From Paraliobacillus sp044383835 (lineage in GTDB: Bacteria > Bacillota > Bacilli > Bacillales > Amphibacillaceae), in assembly GCF_044383835.1 (NCBI RefSeq), contig NZ_JBISEP010000007.1:1-64000 (forward strand): a stretch of DNA of 64,000 nt, read 5' to 3'. The first letter of the stretch is position 1. Every line of letters begins with the position of its first letter. The position numbers and the translations under genes are program-made. Shown piece after piece: positions 54,356 to 62,702 of this stretch. The notes under the pieces are model-generated. The model saw only the letters and a list, made by a program, of their open reading frames with translations, did no database searches and was not told the DNA's origin.

Positions 54356-55486
54356 TTATTTTTCCTCCATAAATTCATTTTTTGCTGTTGATATATTTAT
54401 TTCTGGACGCTTATCCGTTACTGGAACAAGCGTTGGTTTCCCTCTTCGCTTAGTAATGAAATCACCAAGTATTTCATTAAACTTCTTTTTACCCATCAAT
54501 TTTTCCATATTGGTTATCGTCAGCAGACTTTGCTTATAAATATCTTCATAGCCTGCTTTCTTTGCAGCTTCAGCTACCGCTTCTTCATCTGTGTATTTAC
54601 GATTAGACCTACCTTCTACAACCTTAAAACCTGCCCACTGTTTTCCTTGCTGAACAGCAGCATTCGTTGCATAAGCAAATATTTCATTCGCCCATTTAGT
54701 AAGGTCATTTACATGAAGCAAGGTTTCTGATATTTCATCATCTGTTAATAAAGGTGGCTTTTTAAACTCGAATTTTGCTACTTTCAAATTTTCTTCCGCC
54801 CTTGCCCTGCACTCCACAGATGCCCTACAAAATCTACACCAATCACCCGGCTTAAATTCACCCTCACCTTTAAAAGCTAATTCAGCTTTTGGTTTAAGTG
54901 TGCTTTCTGCCCAATCTATTAGACTTGATTTGGATATTTCAAAGGTTGAGATGTTTTCACGTCTCGGTTGATAGATGGTCATTTTTACTGCATTGATGTC
55001 ATAAATCGCATCAAATAGATTTAGTGCTCCAAGTGCATAAAGCATCATTTGCGGATTATTTTCCGCCTCAACTAAAACACCTTGTCCATATTTAAAATCA
55101 ATAACATGAACCACATCATCTGCAACAATCACACAGTCACCTGTTCCAAAGCCCTCTGGTACATAATTTGAAAAGTCCAATCGTTGTTCAATAAGAAGAA
55201 GTGGATCTTTCGTTATTTGTTTTACTGCCGCTAGTTCTTCTAAAATAAACTGAACATACTCATCGGTATAACGCTCCATCTCTTCAGAATCATAAACAGA
55301 TGTTGGTTTATTCGTTGGGATCTTTAATGCGGCTCTAAGCTTATGTTCTCCCAGTTCATGAGCGGCTGTCCCTTCCTTAGCCGCTTCACCACTAGATTCT
55401 TCAAACTCTAATTCAAGCCGAGCAGATGGTGTACAATTCATCCAACGATGTGCCCCTGAAGCGGATAAAATAGCATGTTTCATCAT
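54356..55486 (-). CDS. DUF2800 RecB/Cas4-like nuclease
   Basis: 376 aa. ILSASGAHRWMNCTPSARLE start, then GDCVIVADDVVHVIDFKYGQG provides the D...DxK core, plus a Cys-rich segment (WCRFCRASVECRARA) that may bind an iron-sulfur cluster. It is a putative recombination exonuclease partner for the DUF2815 protein. Overlaps the next upstream gene by 4 bases. Confidence 0.9.
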   Translation of the reverse strand: MMKHAILSASGAHRWMNCTPSARLELEFEESSGEAAKEGTAAHELGEHKLRAALKIPTNKPTSVYDSEEMERYTDEYVQFILEELAAVKQITKDPLLLIEQRLDFSNYVPEGFGTGDCVIVADDVVHVIDFKYGQGVLVEAENNPQMMLYALGALNLFDAIYDINAVKMTIYQPRRENISTFEISKSSLIDWAESTLKPKAELAFKGEGEFKPGDWCRFCRASVECRARAEENLKVAKFEFKKPPLLTDDEISETLLHVNDLTKWANEIFAYATNAAVQQGKQWAGFKVVEGRSNRKYTDEEAVAEAAKKAGYEDIYKQSLLTITNMEKLMGKKKFNEILGDFITKRRGKPTLVPVTDKRPEINISTAKNEFMEEK

Positions 55487-55800
55487 TGAAATTCCTCCGC
55501 ATCTTTCATCAATGCTTCATAATCTTTTGCATCAATTTCGCTTAGCTTTGATGCACCGTACTTTTCAAGTAACTTTTTAATGTCAGCTGTAAAACCTGCT
55601 TGGCTCTTTTGTGCAAGTAACGTACGAACTTCTTCAAGCGATATTTTTTTCTTTTTCGGCTTCGCTTTTTTAACTCGTGCTTTTTCTTCCGTTCGTGGTG
55701 ATTCTTCATTACTCGCTAACACTTGAGCAATCGTCTGAAGTGAGCCAGCTAAATTCTGTAAATCAGTGACCAAATCAAGAAGTAATTTTGTTCTACTCAT
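55483..55800 (-). CDS. Small phage early protein, lysine-rich linker
   Basis: 105 aa from ATG 55800 (GGCGGTG upstream). An N-terminal helix (LLLDLVTDLQNLAGSLQTI), a basic linker (KKAKPKKKKISLEEV) and a C-terminal helical domain (FTADIKKLLEKYGASKLSEI) resemble the small rRNA-biogenesis-like proteins encoded before DUF2800 in phages. Role unknown. Confidence 0.6.
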   Translation of the reverse strand: MSRTKLLLDLVTDLQNLAGSLQTIAQVLASNEESPRTEEKARVKKAKPKKKKISLEEVRTLLAQKSQAGFTADIKKLLEKYGASKLSEIDAKDYEALMKDAEEFQ

Positions 55801-55801
55801 A

Positions 55802-56005
55802 TTAAGCTTCACCGCCTTTTCGAGTCTCTTTTATTTCCACTGTTTCTACTGAGTCTCCAGGTGTTATCACGAGTAGATTTACTTTCTTACCAAACAGTAA
55901 ATCTAGTATTCGGCTACGCACTGTTTTGCGCTTACCTTCAACCACTCTCGTTTTTCCACCTTCTTCATCTTTAACATTGATGATCACTTTGTGTTTTAAA
56001 CTCAT
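55802..56005 (-). CDS. Small early protein, first gene of the DUF2800 operon
   Basis: 67 aa, MSLKHKVIINVKDEEGGKT... ending IKETRKGGEA, with AAAGGAGTG upstream. Mostly beta strands and basic. Not recognised. Downstream of promoter candidate 56045-56078. Confidence 0.5.
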   Translation of the reverse strand: MSLKHKVIINVKDEEGGKTRVVEGKRKTVRSRILDLLFGKKVNLLVITPGDSVETVEIKETRKGGEA

Positions 56006-56044
56006 CTGGAAACACTCCTTTCTAGGGGGGGATTTCGTCCCTTA

Positions 56045-56078
56045 GTAGTAAGCGAGAAATATTGCCTTTTCGAACCCC
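56045..56078 (-). promoter_or_regulatory. Phage-class promoter candidate 3 (partial match)
   Basis: On the minus strand GGGGTTCGAA, 16 bases ending TTTCTCG, then CTTACTAC in place of CATATAGG. The left box and gap match the other two sites exactly; the right box is diverged. Confidence 0.4.
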
Positions 56079-56106
56079 TTTTTTGAAATTATATTTAAAA
56101 GGCTCA

Positions 56107-56610
56107 TTAAGAGCCCTTTGTTATCAGTTTTGCTAATCTTCTGTATATTTTATTTAAACGATTTCTGATAGCCGCTTCGGTCACGCCTTCTTCGGCAGCA
56201 ATCTCAACATTTGTTTTTTGTTCATAAAACTTCTTTTGTACCGTTCTCAGTTGTTTATCTGTTAAATTTTTCATTGCTTCATGTAATTGTTCGATTAATT
56301 TTTGTTTCTCTTCGCTATTCTCTATTTTTAAAATTTCATTGAACGGATTTGCATCCCAATCTGCTAAAAATTTATTGTTCTCAGCTTTTGATTCTCCATT
56401 TTCATCTACATAAGAATCAAGATTACAAGCAATTCGGTAATCATAGCGGCGACCTTCATCTACTTCTCGATTATCTTCAGAATGTAAAATCTCAATATCA
56501 ACTTCTGTTACACCATTTTCACCTGGCACGATAGTTGCTATCTTTTTACCTCCTGAATAGTAAATATAAGATTCTCTGTTCTTTTGGCTTGTTTTGTACT
56601 TTTTTGTCAT
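56107..56610 (-). CDS. Sigma-70 region-4-like phage regulator
   Basis: 167 aa. The last about 55 residues (LTDKQLRTVQKKFYEQ, NVEIAAEEGVTEAAIRNRL, IYRRLAKLI) are a sigma region 4 helix-turn-helix. The N-terminal part (KKIATIVPGENGVTEVDIEI) is not sigma region 2. ATG 56610 has GGAGAGG upstream; the in-frame ATG at 56658 lies in an inverted repeat. It may bind the -35-type GGGTTCGAA boxes found upstream of three phage operons. Confidence 0.7.
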   Translation of the reverse strand: MTKKYKTSQKNRESYIYYSGGKKIATIVPGENGVTEVDIEILHSEDNREVDEGRRYDYRIACNLDSYVDENGESKAENNKFLADWDANPFNEILKIENSEEKQKLIEQLHEAMKNLTDKQLRTVQKKFYEQKTNVEIAAEEGVTEAAIRNRLNKIYRRLAKLITKGS

Positions 56611-56616
56611 TGTTTG

Positions 56617-56792
56617 GCATCCTCTCCGCCAATTTGCAGGGGCAAAGGATGCAAACAATGAAGAACTTGTCCTTTAGTAACCTGACCTTTACTTAAAAAA
56701 GTGCGCAACAAGGTAAGGGTACTAATATTGAGACACTACAATCCTGGTGTGAATTGCGTACTTCAATATGTATCCTTTGCCCTTATTGCAAA
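56617..56792. repeat. Long inverted repeat upstream of the sigma-like gene
   Basis: TTTGCAGGGGCAAAGGAT (56633-56650) is mirrored at 56772-56792 with a 3-base insertion, and GCATCCT at 56618-56624 pairs with AGGATGC at 56646-56652. The 120-base loop shows no gene. It could be an operator array or lie near the phage attachment end. Confidence 0.6.
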
Positions 56793-56895
56793 TCAGGCAT
56801 TTGATATTTTTTTAATAGAAATCTAATTTAAAGAAAAAACTAAATTTCTATTAACTTTATTATCTCTTTTTAAAAAAATAATTAGAATATGAAAA

Positions 56896-56935
56896 ATCAC
56901 TCATTACTTTAATTAAAAGTAATGAGTGATATAAT
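56896..56935 (+). promoter_or_regulatory. 15-bp palindrome abutting a TATAAT box, before the CGNR-like gene
   Basis: ATCACTCATTACTTT (56896-56910) and its perfect complement (56916-56930) flank a 5-base centre. TATAAT occupies 56930-56935, overlapping the right edge. A repressor bound here would block a promoter for the gene at 57013. No good -35 box is seen, so an activator is also possible. Otherwise 56793-57012 is AT-rich and empty. Confidence 0.55.
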
Positions 56936-57012
56936 GTTATTAAGCTTATTAATATATAAAGTAATTAATTTTATAGATATTACCAATTATCAAATGAAAG
57001 TAGTGGAGTGAA

Positions 57013-58203
57013 ATGACAAAAGATGCTTTTATGAGTGCATTTACATTTGAAAGTTTTAAATGTGAAGTTAGTTTTAATGGAATTGTAGATCCATATACCG
57101 GGGATAAAACAAAGGAACTTGTTTTACGAAATAATAATGAAAATTTCCGCGCAGCATATCTTTATGGGGAAGGCTTAAAAGAAATTAGCAGAGAAAAAAG
57201 CGGTGAAAAAAACAACATATTAGGAGAGTTTATAGGCATTGAGAAGAATGGCTTAAATTCAATGATGTCATTTTTTAAAAAATATGGATTTTTATTCCCA
57301 TTAAATAGTTACGAGCAATTTGTAACTTTCCAAATAGACGATGTAGATTATATAAAAGACAATCTAGAAGCTTTAATAAACATTTTTAATGCTCAAGACA
57401 CAGACAACATCAATTATAAATCTTTATTAGATTCTGTACTCTTTCTTTTGTTAAATGAAAAAAAGGATATAATAATTGAAGACAATATCTGTTACAGTTC
57501 TTCAAATAACGATTTACTACATAACATAGTTAATGCAAATAAAATAAGATTTGATAACAAAGATAACGTTGTGCAAATTCCTAGAACTGATGGTGGTACA
57601 ATACCTGCCTATAGGGTTAAGGATTACTTATTAGATGAAGGAATAAATGAAGTAATTATAGATGAATATGAAGATTTGATGCAGAATGACGATTACTCAT
57701 TGTCTTTTTTAAAACAAATTGTTAAATCTTATACTATTAAAAAAGAAGCTATCTTTAACGAACATGAATGTTTAATCATTGATTTCCTATATCATTTTTC
57801 AAGAAGAATTTCTATTATTACCCTAGACAATGTCTCACTAGATATGCCTTTCCAAGAAGCAGTATATGAAATGTTCACCACAGGGAAAAATAGTGATTTA
57901 AAACAAGCTCTATTAAAAATTTCAAAATATCTTATCGAAAAAGAGCTTAATCATTTTTTATCTGAAATTAAACCTAAATATGATGCAAACACAATGCGTC
58001 CCAATTGGAATTTACCTTCTTTACTTTCAGCAATGTATTTGTCTCTATTTTACTTAGATTCTAATCAAGCTATGCACAGAGTTTGTCAGAACATAAACTG
58101 CCATCAATTATTCTTGGTATCCAAAACAAACCAAGTTAAAAAATATTGTTGTGTATACTGCACCAATGCTGTTTCACAAAGGAGATATAGGCAAAAAAAA
58201 TAG
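57013..58203 (+). CDS. CGNR-zinc-finger-like protein beside the restriction system
   Basis: 396 aa with GTGGAGTG upstream. The C-terminal 40 residues (CQNINCHQLFL, KKYCCVYCTNAVSQRRYRQ) match the CGNR zinc-finger pattern of paired cysteines followed by Asn and a basic RRYR helix. The first 350 residues are not recognised; they are acidic and mostly helical. A palindromic control element precedes it, and it converges on the McrC-like gene with a shared terminator. It may be a regulator or an additional defence protein. Confidence 0.55.
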   Translation: MTKDAFMSAFTFESFKCEVSFNGIVDPYTGDKTKELVLRNNNENFRAAYLYGEGLKEISREKSGEKNNILGEFIGIEKNGLNSMMSFFKKYGFLFPLNSYEQFVTFQIDDVDYIKDNLEALINIFNAQDTDNINYKSLLDSVLFLLLNEKKDIIIEDNICYSSSNNDLLHNIVNANKIRFDNKDNVVQIPRTDGGTIPAYRVKDYLLDEGINEVIIDEYEDLMQNDDYSLSFLKQIVKSYTIKKEAIFNEHECLIIDFLYHFSRRISIITLDNVSLDMPFQEAVYEMFTTGKNSDLKQALLKISKYLIEKELNHFLSEIKPKYDANTMRPNWNLPSLLSAMYLSLFYLDSNQAMHRVCQNINCHQLFLVSKTNQVKKYCCVYCTNAVSQRRYRQKK

Positions 58204-58231
58204 AGTGGAAACTTTTTTCAGTTCCCACTCT
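58202..58231. terminator. Bidirectional terminator between CGNR-like and McrC-like genes
   Basis: AGAGTGGAAAC (58202-58212) and GTTCCCACTCT (58221-58231) pair with one mismatch; T-runs follow on the plus strand. Its right arm lies in the last codons of the McrC-like gene. Confidence 0.75.
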
Positions 58232-59519
58232 TTTGCATTTTTTCATTTCGCTTTATACTATCTTTAATAGCATCTGATAACTTTTTAATTTCTTGTATAT
58301 TTGGCTTAGTAGAGTTTGCCATTAACTTTTTTACATCTACTAATATCCCCTGCACGCGTTCGTAATCTTTATCCGCCTGCTTCCAATCTGCTACTGCTTC
58401 TCCTATGGTAAAATAATTGTCATTTGCGCCTAATTTATTATCTTCCATGTCAAACGGAAGCAAAAACGCATTAAATATCTTCTTATCATTCTTTCTATCT
58501 TCAGTAAACTTTGGATTTTCTGCGATATACTCCGCATATGTTATCTGTTTATTTATAGATGTTGATCGTGGCAAATCACTAACTCTTCCAGTCACACCAT
58601 ATTTATAATATTTTGCATCTAGAACTGATATACTTTCATCAGTAATCATAATTGTGTCTGGTTCAAGTGCTGGATTTTCCCTTTCACCAACACGTAACTT
58701 CCAGCTAGTTTTGGGAAAATAATAACTTTTATTAGTTATGCCATAAATTTCATCAATTAATTTTTCCCATATATATTCAAAATTATTAGTTCCAAAATAG
58801 AACTCTTCCGGATCGTCTACACTATTTCTAAACTCAATAATTGCAAGCATGCTTTGAAATAATTGTTTTAAAGAGTCATCATTTGTTTTTTCTAGTTTTT
58901 GTCGTAATATTGTTTGATACATTTTAAGGTTCGGATTTTTAATATTTGCAGGCTGTGGGAGCTTTTGCTTATAAATCCAACCTAATTTCATAAAGCTTTC
59001 ATACACGCAAAACTTATTAATTTCAGTAATGATGTGTTTATCAGTATCACTGTTTTTTCTAACCATTAAATTAGGATAAACAAAACCTGTTTTTTGAGGG
59101 ATTGGCTGAATCCTTTTTATTGTTTGCTTCATACTCACAGGTCCCGACATTCCTTGAACATATATTTCTTCATTTTCCATATAATAATCGTAATCTAAAT
59201 AGTATTGCATTACCCTAAAATAAGCTTGAACTGGAAACCTAACAGTTTTTAAAACTTGATTAGAAGTAATTTGTGATACTCTAGATTGTTTATCATTATA
59301 AGCTGACAAAACTGCGATTAAGTCTATAATATCATCTCTTAAATCCTCTTCTTTTTTTGAGATGTTATACCCTATTGGAAAGTTCACACTTATTTCATGC
59401 TTGTCACCTTTAATTTCTGACTTGATACCTACAAATGTATCGCCTTCTTTGTTAGTAGCATTCCTACAATAATTGTTCAAAGTTTTGGATATTACTACAT
59501 CAGTAAAACCTTTACTCAT
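58218..59519 (-). CDS. LlaJI-like restriction endonuclease subunit (McrC-type)
   Basis: 433 aa from ATG 59519, which overlaps the McrB-like stop. The first half is beta/helical (FPVQAYFRVMQYYLDYDYYM). The PD-(D/E)xK site is ALEPDTIMI...ISVLDAKYYKYG, with the Asp and the D-A-K triad near residues 295-312. McrC proteins are the nuclease partner stimulated by McrB GTP hydrolysis. The arrangement of two m5C methyltransferases, McrB-like and McrC-like genes is that of LlaJI and related systems. Confidence 0.85.
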   Translation of the reverse strand: MSKGFTDVVISKTLNNYCRNATNKEGDTFVGIKSEIKGDKHEISVNFPIGYNISKKEEDLRDDIIDLIAVLSAYNDKQSRVSQITSNQVLKTVRFPVQAYFRVMQYYLDYDYYMENEEIYVQGMSGPVSMKQTIKRIQPIPQKTGFVYPNLMVRKNSDTDKHIITEINKFCVYESFMKLGWIYKQKLPQPANIKNPNLKMYQTILRQKLEKTNDDSLKQLFQSMLAIIEFRNSVDDPEEFYFGTNNFEYIWEKLIDEIYGITNKSYYFPKTSWKLRVGERENPALEPDTIMITDESISVLDAKYYKYGVTGRVSDLPRSTSINKQITYAEYIAENPKFTEDRKNDKKIFNAFLLPFDMEDNKLGANDNYFTIGEAVADWKQADKDYERVQGILVDVKKLMANSTKPNIQEIKKLSDAIKDSIKRNEKMQKSGN

Positions 59520-61569
59520 TCTCACTACCCTTTGTATCAAATGTTCTGAGTAAATTCTCTTTTATATCCTGGTTAAATATATTAAATCTTTCATCTCCCG
59601 TAAATTGATTAAAGGCATCCAAAACTTTTTCTAAGCTCTTATATTCGCTATCAAACAAATCATCTCTACTAAATTTAAAAGCATCATCCCAAAGATATTT
59701 AATCACTTTGTCTCCAAATCTTGAGTTTAAATCCTCAATAGTTCTACTGATTTTTTTAGTATCATTTGATTCAATGCCAAATTTCTGTAACACTTCATCC
59801 AGATTTTTATCTTGCGAATAATATTTTAAAACACCCTCCGTTACAAAATAAGCACCTAATCTCTTATCCTCTGATGATAATGTAGCTGCACTACTTGTAA
59901 TAATTTGATCGTTAATAACAGTATTAAACCTTTTCCAAGTCACATTTGTATCAAGAATTTCCCTTGATGCATGCTTCGCTTTTGAAACATCGTTTTCAAT
60001 CATTTTCATGTTCCATCTTCTTTGAAATGCTGTGTCTAAAGTAAATACATTTTGATCGGCCGTGTTCATCGTTGCCAAGATATGTAGGTTCGAAGGTATA
60101 TAAATAGGCCTTTCTTTTTCATCAAACACTTCATTAGCAATATTATAGTTAGTAATTTCATACGAACTTTTTCCTTTATCGTCTCTATCGAGTAACTGAA
60201 AGATTTCCCCAAATATTGCTGGTGCATTTCCACGATTAATCTCTTCAATTACAAGATAATAATAATCTCCAGGATTTTCAATCGCCTTTTTAAGTACCCT
60301 TGTAAAAGGACCAGGTGTGAAGTCGTAAGTGATTTCTTTTTCATCACCTTCTCCTTTTACAGTTGGTAATATTTGACCCACAAAATCTGTATTCATATAA
60401 TCCGGGTGAAAAACAACACGTTCCATAAACTTAAAGTCATTGCAATATTCTTCTTCAATTTTATAACTTTTCCCCGAGCCAGGAACACCATATAATAATG
60501 TGTTATTTCCACCTGTTAATCGCTCAACTACATTTTTTTCACTATCCGTTTCTTCATCTAGCAATTCTTCAGTTAGTTCAAGAGAAATTAGTATCTCACC
60601 GATTCTTTTTATCTTATTATTTGAGTTGCTCTTCAAAACAAATCCTACAATATGTTCCAAACCATGGAAGTTAAGATAGAATGAGATATTTCTCTCATCA
60701 ATACCCAATGCCTTCTTCATATCTTTTAAAACTACTTTTTTATTTCCCAAAATATACTTTTCAATTATTTTTTCATCGATTGTATCAAATAAAAGTGCTT
60801 TTAAAGCGGTGCTTTCATTTTGATAATGAGAAGAATCACCTCTGGTAGCTCCGATTGGTAAAACTGGTAAGTACTTGATTATACCTGTAACAATTTCACC
60901 CTTGCTAACAGTAAACTCTCTCTCGTAAGAGTTTAAAATCCAATCAGCTAACTCATCATTACTCACGACTAAAGATTTATCTGGCCTTCTTATTAATATC
61001 CCCGCTTGTATTAACATCTTAGACCAAATATCAAAGCCTATTTGTCTTTCATTAACTTCTACATTCTCTCTTTTTCTATTTTCTAAAATTTCTTCTATAA
61101 AATCATCATTTATATCACTTAGTTTTTCACAATTTACAAGATGAGAAAAGTCATGTGCCGAGATATATCCATACTCTACATCAATGCTACCCATCATTTT
61201 TAAAAACTTTAAAATTAACTGTGTTGGAAAATACTCAGTATCGTCTGATACATATTTGTAATTCAATACGTACCAAAATGAAAATTCTTGAATTGTTATT
61301 TTATCTTCGATGAAAGCATTACCCATTTCTGTGGGAGATTCATCATTATTCATACATCCGTATGCTTTAAAGTATGTAAACAATGCTCTTCTGATTCTAC
61401 CTTTTGCGCTTTCATACTTAGTATATACCCCTGCCTCAACTAATTGTCTTTCAACACTGTCAATTTCTGAAACAGAAGATTCAGAGGTAATATTGTTAGA
61501 TACGATAATTTTTAAAGCTGTTCTTGTAATTTCACTCATATATTTATGAGTATCCATAGACCATTTCAT
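59512..61569 (-). CDS. LlaJI-like McrB-type AAA+ GTPase/specificity subunit
   Basis: 685 aa from ATG 61569 (AAAGGAGG 8 bases upstream). The N-terminal 330 residues hold wHTH-like and unrecognised segments expected to bind the recognition sequence. The AAA+ motor has Walker A LLYGVPGSGKSYK (near residue 365), Walker B YLVIEEINRGNAPAIFGE and the McrB hallmark ATMNTADQNVFTLDTAFQRRW, the MNxxD motif for GTP. It loads on unmethylated sites and powers the McrC-like nuclease. Confidence 0.88.
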   Translation of the reverse strand: MKWSMDTHKYMSEITRTALKIIVSNNITSESSVSEIDSVERQLVEAGVYTKYESAKGRIRRALFTYFKAYGCMNNDESPTEMGNAFIEDKITIQEFSFWYVLNYKYVSDDTEYFPTQLILKFLKMMGSIDVEYGYISAHDFSHLVNCEKLSDINDDFIEEILENRKRENVEVNERQIGFDIWSKMLIQAGILIRRPDKSLVVSNDELADWILNSYEREFTVSKGEIVTGIIKYLPVLPIGATRGDSSHYQNESTALKALLFDTIDEKIIEKYILGNKKVVLKDMKKALGIDERNISFYLNFHGLEHIVGFVLKSNSNNKIKRIGEILISLELTEELLDEETDSEKNVVERLTGGNNTLLYGVPGSGKSYKIEEEYCNDFKFMERVVFHPDYMNTDFVGQILPTVKGEGDEKEITYDFTPGPFTRVLKKAIENPGDYYYLVIEEINRGNAPAIFGEIFQLLDRDDKGKSSYEITNYNIANEVFDEKERPIYIPSNLHILATMNTADQNVFTLDTAFQRRWNMKMIENDVSKAKHASREILDTNVTWKRFNTVINDQIITSSAATLSSEDKRLGAYFVTEGVLKYYSQDKNLDEVLQKFGIESNDTKKISRTIEDLNSRFGDKVIKYLWDDAFKFSRDDLFDSEYKSLEKVLDAFNQFTGDERFNIFNQDIKENLLRTFDTKGSENE

Positions 61570-61583
61570 AAACACTTCCTCCT

Positions 61584-62702
61584 TTAATCCATACTAAAAA
61601 TTTCCTTATATAAAGCAATAAAAACATCTACTACAACAGAATTTCCAGCTTGCCTATACATTTGAGTATCAGAAACAACCTGTTTGAAATCATCAGTGAA
61701 TCCCATCAATCTTAAAGCTTCCCGTGGAGTTAATCTTCTTATTTTATCATTAGTAGTTACATAATTATCTACTCCTGCTCTATGCATTTTGTGCATAGAA
61801 CTCATTAATGGACGAGCGATGGATAAGTCTATTTCTGGTTTCATATTAAAACCATTTGTCCCTGGCGACATGATACCAGGTAGAATTCTTTCCGATAAGA
61901 AATATTTTTCGTCTACTTGACCTTCCACTTTGTCAATATGGATTTCCTCACCTTTAGCCATAAAATGACCTTCAGTACAATTATCGATTAAAAAATCCTG
62001 CATTGTATATTGTAACTCCTTTTCATCAGGAAAGGTAAAGTTGCTTTCATGATCTTTGAAACCTACAATAAAAATTCGTCTTCTTTTTTGGGGAATTCCA
62101 TAATCAACAGCATCTAAAACCTTATAATGTACTTTATAATTTAGGCTATCAAAAACACGTTGAACAACTTCCCAAGTTCTGCCCTTATCATGCCTAACTA
62201 GACCTTGTACATTTTCATATATAAAAACTTTTGGTTGGATTTCATTAATAAGCCTAGCGAATTCATAAAAGAGAGTACCTCTGGCTTCTTCTAATCCTTT
62301 TTGATATCCAAATAAGGTGAAACTTTGACATGGACTACCGCCAACAAAGAGATCAACCTTGTTTCTATATTGATTTCCATCTAAATAGTGCGCATCATGG
62401 TGAAAATGTTCTTCATCAATATCATAATTTGCAAAATATGACTTTTTAACAAAATTTGTCCGTCTTGGGTGAATCTTACTATCAATATATTCCTTTTTCT
62501 TTTCAAAACTATCAATTTTTGATAAACTTTCCCTTATTTCGTCTTCATCTTCAATTAAATCTACCTCCCCATTATCACATGCAAACACTAAATTATAATC
62601 TATATTCATTCTTTTCAATGCAAATTCTGCTGCCCCTATGCCGCTAAATACTGTGGCAATATTAATAGGTTGGCTAATTTTTTTTTTGCCTCTAATGACC
62701 AT
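61584..62702 (-). CDS. DNA (cytosine-5) methyltransferase, second of the restriction operon
   Basis: 372 aa. Motif I TVFSGIGAAEFAL, motif IV GSPCQSFTLFGYQKG, motif VI YENVQGLV, motif VIII QKRRRIFIVGF, motif IX LTPREALRLMGF, motif X GNSVVVDVF. ATG 62702 is chosen because CGGGGA lies upstream; it overlaps the other methyltransferase by 11 bases. Two m5C enzymes in one system usually mean an asymmetric recognition site, each modifying one strand. Confidence 0.92.
   Translation of the reverse strand: MVIRGKKKISQPINIATVFSGIGAAEFALKRMNIDYNLVFACDNGEVDLIEDEDEIRESLSKIDSFEKKKEYIDSKIHPRRTNFVKKSYFANYDIDEEHFHHDAHYLDGNQYRNKVDLFVGGSPCQSFTLFGYQKGLEEARGTLFYEFARLINEIQPKVFIYENVQGLVRHDKGRTWEVVQRVFDSLNYKVHYKVLDAVDYGIPQKRRRIFIVGFKDHESNFTFPDEKELQYTMQDFLIDNCTEGHFMAKGEEIHIDKVEGQVDEKYFLSERILPGIMSPGTNGFNMKPEIDLSIARPLMSSMHKMHRAGVDNYVTTNDKIRRLTPREALRLMGFTDDFKQVVSDTQMYRQAGNSVVVDVFIALYKEIFSMD

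Noticed and set aside
60085..60100. GGTTCGAA followed by TATATAAATAGG inside the McrB-like gene on the plus strand
   Set aside because: The spacing differs from the phage promoter class, it lies antisense in conserved coding sequence, and no plus-strand gene follows.
58218..61569. Simple McrBC type IV system that cuts methylated DNA
   Set aside because: Two overlapping m5C methyltransferase genes and an HTH gene in the same operon point to a LlaJI-like restriction-modification system instead.
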